Shown here one piece after another: positions 4,488-5,945 of a DNA stretch of 5,945 bases. This stretch comes from Dictyoglomaceae bacterium (lineage in GTDB: Bacteria > Dictyoglomota > Dictyoglomia > Dictyoglomales > Dictyoglomaceae). Position 1 is the first letter of the stretch; each line of letters opens with the position of its first letter. The position numbers and the translations under genes are program-made. Under the pieces are notes generated by a model that worked only from the letters and a program-made list of their open reading frames with translations, did no database searches and was not told the origin of the DNA. The DNA lies in contig JAPYWU010000091.1 of the NCBI GenBank assembly GCA_028276205.1, positions 1-5,945 of the forward strand. Direction: 5' to 3'.

Positions 4488-5945
4488 TAATTTTTCTCTA
4501 TTATTTCCTCTTTTATAATTTTTATCATAATTTCAGCTATTTGAGGATCAAACTGCTTTCCTTTATTTTTCTCTATCTCTAAAATAGCCTCTTCCAAAGT
4601 CATTGCTCTTTTATAAGGCCTTTCACTGGTCATAGCATCAAACGCATCAGACATTGCAATAATTCTTGATTCCAATGGAATTTCATAAGCAGATAATCCA
4701 TCAGGATACCCTAAACCATCCCACCTCTCATGATGGTGTCTAACTATTTCTGCTAAATCTTTAAATTCATCTAACTGTTTCAATATCTCTTCACTTTTAA
4801 TAGGGTGAATTTTTATAATTTCAAATTCTTCCTGCGTTAATCTTCCATTTTTATTTAAAATATTTTGAGGAACATAAATCTTACCTATATCATGTAATAA
4901 TGATGCCCAATATATCTTCTTAATTTTTTCTGGGGGTAAATCAAGCTTTTCTGCAACCTTAACTGCATATTTAGCAACCCTTTCAGAATGCCCTTGAGTA
5001 TACTTATCATAGTACTCAAGAGTCTTAACAAGAAGAGTTACCATTTTGCTTAAATAAACTTCTCTCTCTTTAATATGCACTCTCATACTATAAAATGCTG
5101 AAATAATATTTCCAAACCTTTCCAGTATTTCTGCATCCATTTCCTCAAAGGAATATGTACTTTCCTTTGGAATAACACAAGCTAAATAGCCATATATTCT
5201 TTCTTGCCATTTAATAGGGTATAAAAGCATCTCCTTCATATTTATATCTTTTAAAAAACTTGGCTCTTTTATTAACGTAATATTTTGTATATTCAAAATA
5301 TTATCACCATCTTCTTTTGAAATTAATAATCCTTCCAAATTTTTATCATATCTATCTATGGCTAAAATCCTTAAATAATCCATATATCTATCAAAAAATA
5401 TTCCATAAGTATCTTTATCAAGTAGCAAAATAGAAATTCGCAATGCTCTTTTTGCAAAATCATAATCCTTTAAATTTACATCTGATATATCAGATATATT
5501 TCTTATAAAGAATTCAAATTTATCAATTTGCTCTTTAAGCTTATCATGAGCTATTTTTAATTCTTTTGTGGCTTCTCTTACTTTAAGAGAGAGAATCCTA
5601 CTATATAAAAGAACAAGTAATAATATGAAAAATCCAACAATTACAATATATAGAATAACTTTAGGAAAATATGGAGGAACTTCCTTTTTAAACGAATATT
5701 TTTCTAATAATTTATCTATATCTTCTTGGGGAATTTTAGATAATCCATCATTTATGATAGATATAATATTGGCTTTATTCTTAAGAGAAGCCACATGAAG
5801 ATAGTTTGTATAGATAATTGGACCTTTGAAAAAATCATAAATCATGTCATGTTTTGTCAGATAATAGGAAGCAGGTGGATCATCCATGATAAATACTTTT
5901 ATTTCACCCTTTTTGGCAGAAAGTATAATATCAGAATAATTACTA
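4484..5945 (-). CDS. Membrane sensor with extracytoplasmic solute-binding domain, GAF-like region and HD-GYP cyclic-di-GMP phosphodiesterase domain (partial, 5' end outside the window)
   Basis: The frame stays open to the right edge: 19 codons without a stop precede the first ATG in view (5885-5887), so that ATG is internal and the true start lies beyond 5945. Residue numbers below count from it. Residues before about 65 match the end of a type 3 periplasmic solute-binding domain (SBP_bac_3): KGEIKVFIMDDPPASYYL spanning the ATG, then INDGLSKIPQEDIDKLLEKY (45-64). One membrane helix follows (about 76-98), then a Lys/Glu-rich coiled coil (about 100-127) and a GAF-like region (about 130-270). 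A complete HD-GYP domain fills about 283-460: H300, H332-D333 in HDIGK, H361, H384-H386, and the ERWDGLGYP signature (387-395), then DAFDAMTSERPYK (414-426). All usual metal and signature residues are present, so an active cyclic-di-GMP phosphodiesterase is likely. Presumably an amino-acid-like ligand bound outside the membrane adjusts its activity; ligand and output are not visible. The stop lies 63 bases before nuoE. Confidence 0.9.
   Translation of the reverse strand, partial: SNYSDIILSAKKGEIKVFIMDDPPASYYLTKHDMIYDFFKGPIIYTNYLHVASLKNKANIISIINDGLSKIPQEDIDKLLEKYSFKKEVPPYFPKVILYIVIVGFFILLLVLLYSRILSLKVREATKELKIAHDKLKEQIDKFEFFIRNISDISDVNLKDYDFAKRALRISILLLDKDTYGIFFDRYMDYLRILAIDRYDKNLEGLLISKEDGDNILNIQNITLIKEPSFLKDINMKEMLLYPIKWQERIYGYLACVIPKESTYSFEEMDAEILERFGNIISAFYSMRVHIKEREVYLSKMVTLLVKTLEYYDKYTQGHSERVAKYAVKVAEKLDLPPEKIKKIYWASLLHDIGKIYVPQNILNKNGRLTQEEFEIIKIHPIKSEEILKQLDEFKDLAEIVRHHHERWDGLGYPDGLSAYEIPLESRIIAMSDAFDAMTSERPYKRAMTLEEAILEIEKNKGKQFDPQIAEIMIKIIKEEIIEKNY

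Noticed and set aside
5568..5798. Plus-strand open frame of 76 codons within the HD-GYP sensor gene
   Set aside because: It is antisense to the membrane helix and SBP domain, with no family resemblance.
1446..5945. The idea that the metal transporter, nuoEF and the HD-GYP sensor form one novel redox or defence system
   Set aside because: The transporter converges on nuoF across a terminator-like hairpin and nuoEF has its own promoter. Nothing in the sequence links them beyond proximity, and no defence-type domains are present.

Overview
This window is AT-rich (roughly one third G+C by eye) and its proteins are rich in Lys, Glu and Ile. With a bacterial complex-I-like diaphorase, a ROK regulator and an HD-GYP sensor, it suggests a low-GC, probably thermophilic and anaerobic bacterium. 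Dictyoglomus, a thermophilic Firmicute or a Thermotogota member would all fit; this is inferred from composition and gene content only. No RNA genes, CRISPR arrays, insertion sequences or broken genes were seen.

Layout from left to right: (1) a minus-strand ROK-family transcriptional regulator (33-1247, TTG start) with a strong sigma-A-like promoter (TTGACT-18-TATAAT) and a near-palindrome over its -10 box; (2) a 184-base divergent gap holding promoters for both flanking genes; (3) a plus-strand membrane protein joining a ferritin/rubrerythrin-like diiron domain to a VIT1/CCC1 iron-manganese transporter domain (1446-2306); (4) a 24-base convergent gap filled by a perfect 11-bp hairpin; (5) a minus-strand two-gene operon, nuoE-nuoF (4420 down to 2331), with an ATGA start/stop overlap and its own promoter; (6) a minus-strand sensor (4484 to beyond 5945) made of the end of an extracytoplasmic solute-binding domain, one membrane helix, a coiled coil, a GAF-like region and a complete HD-GYP domain. 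The sensor gene is cut by the window's right edge, so its true start is not visible.

The most unusual gene is nuoF. It keeps the FMN/NADH-binding core and the N3-type 4Fe-4S cysteines. Its N-terminal thioredoxin-like domain, however, has lost all four expected 2Fe-2S cysteines, and the C-terminal 2x[4Fe-4S] ferredoxin domain usual in HydB/HndC-type relatives is absent. No hydrogenase, formate dehydrogenase or other acceptor subunit lies next to it. The pair therefore looks like a reduced NADH diaphorase module whose partner is encoded elsewhere or is a soluble carrier. Otherwise the window appears to be separate housekeeping, regulatory and metal-handling units rather than one integrated system.
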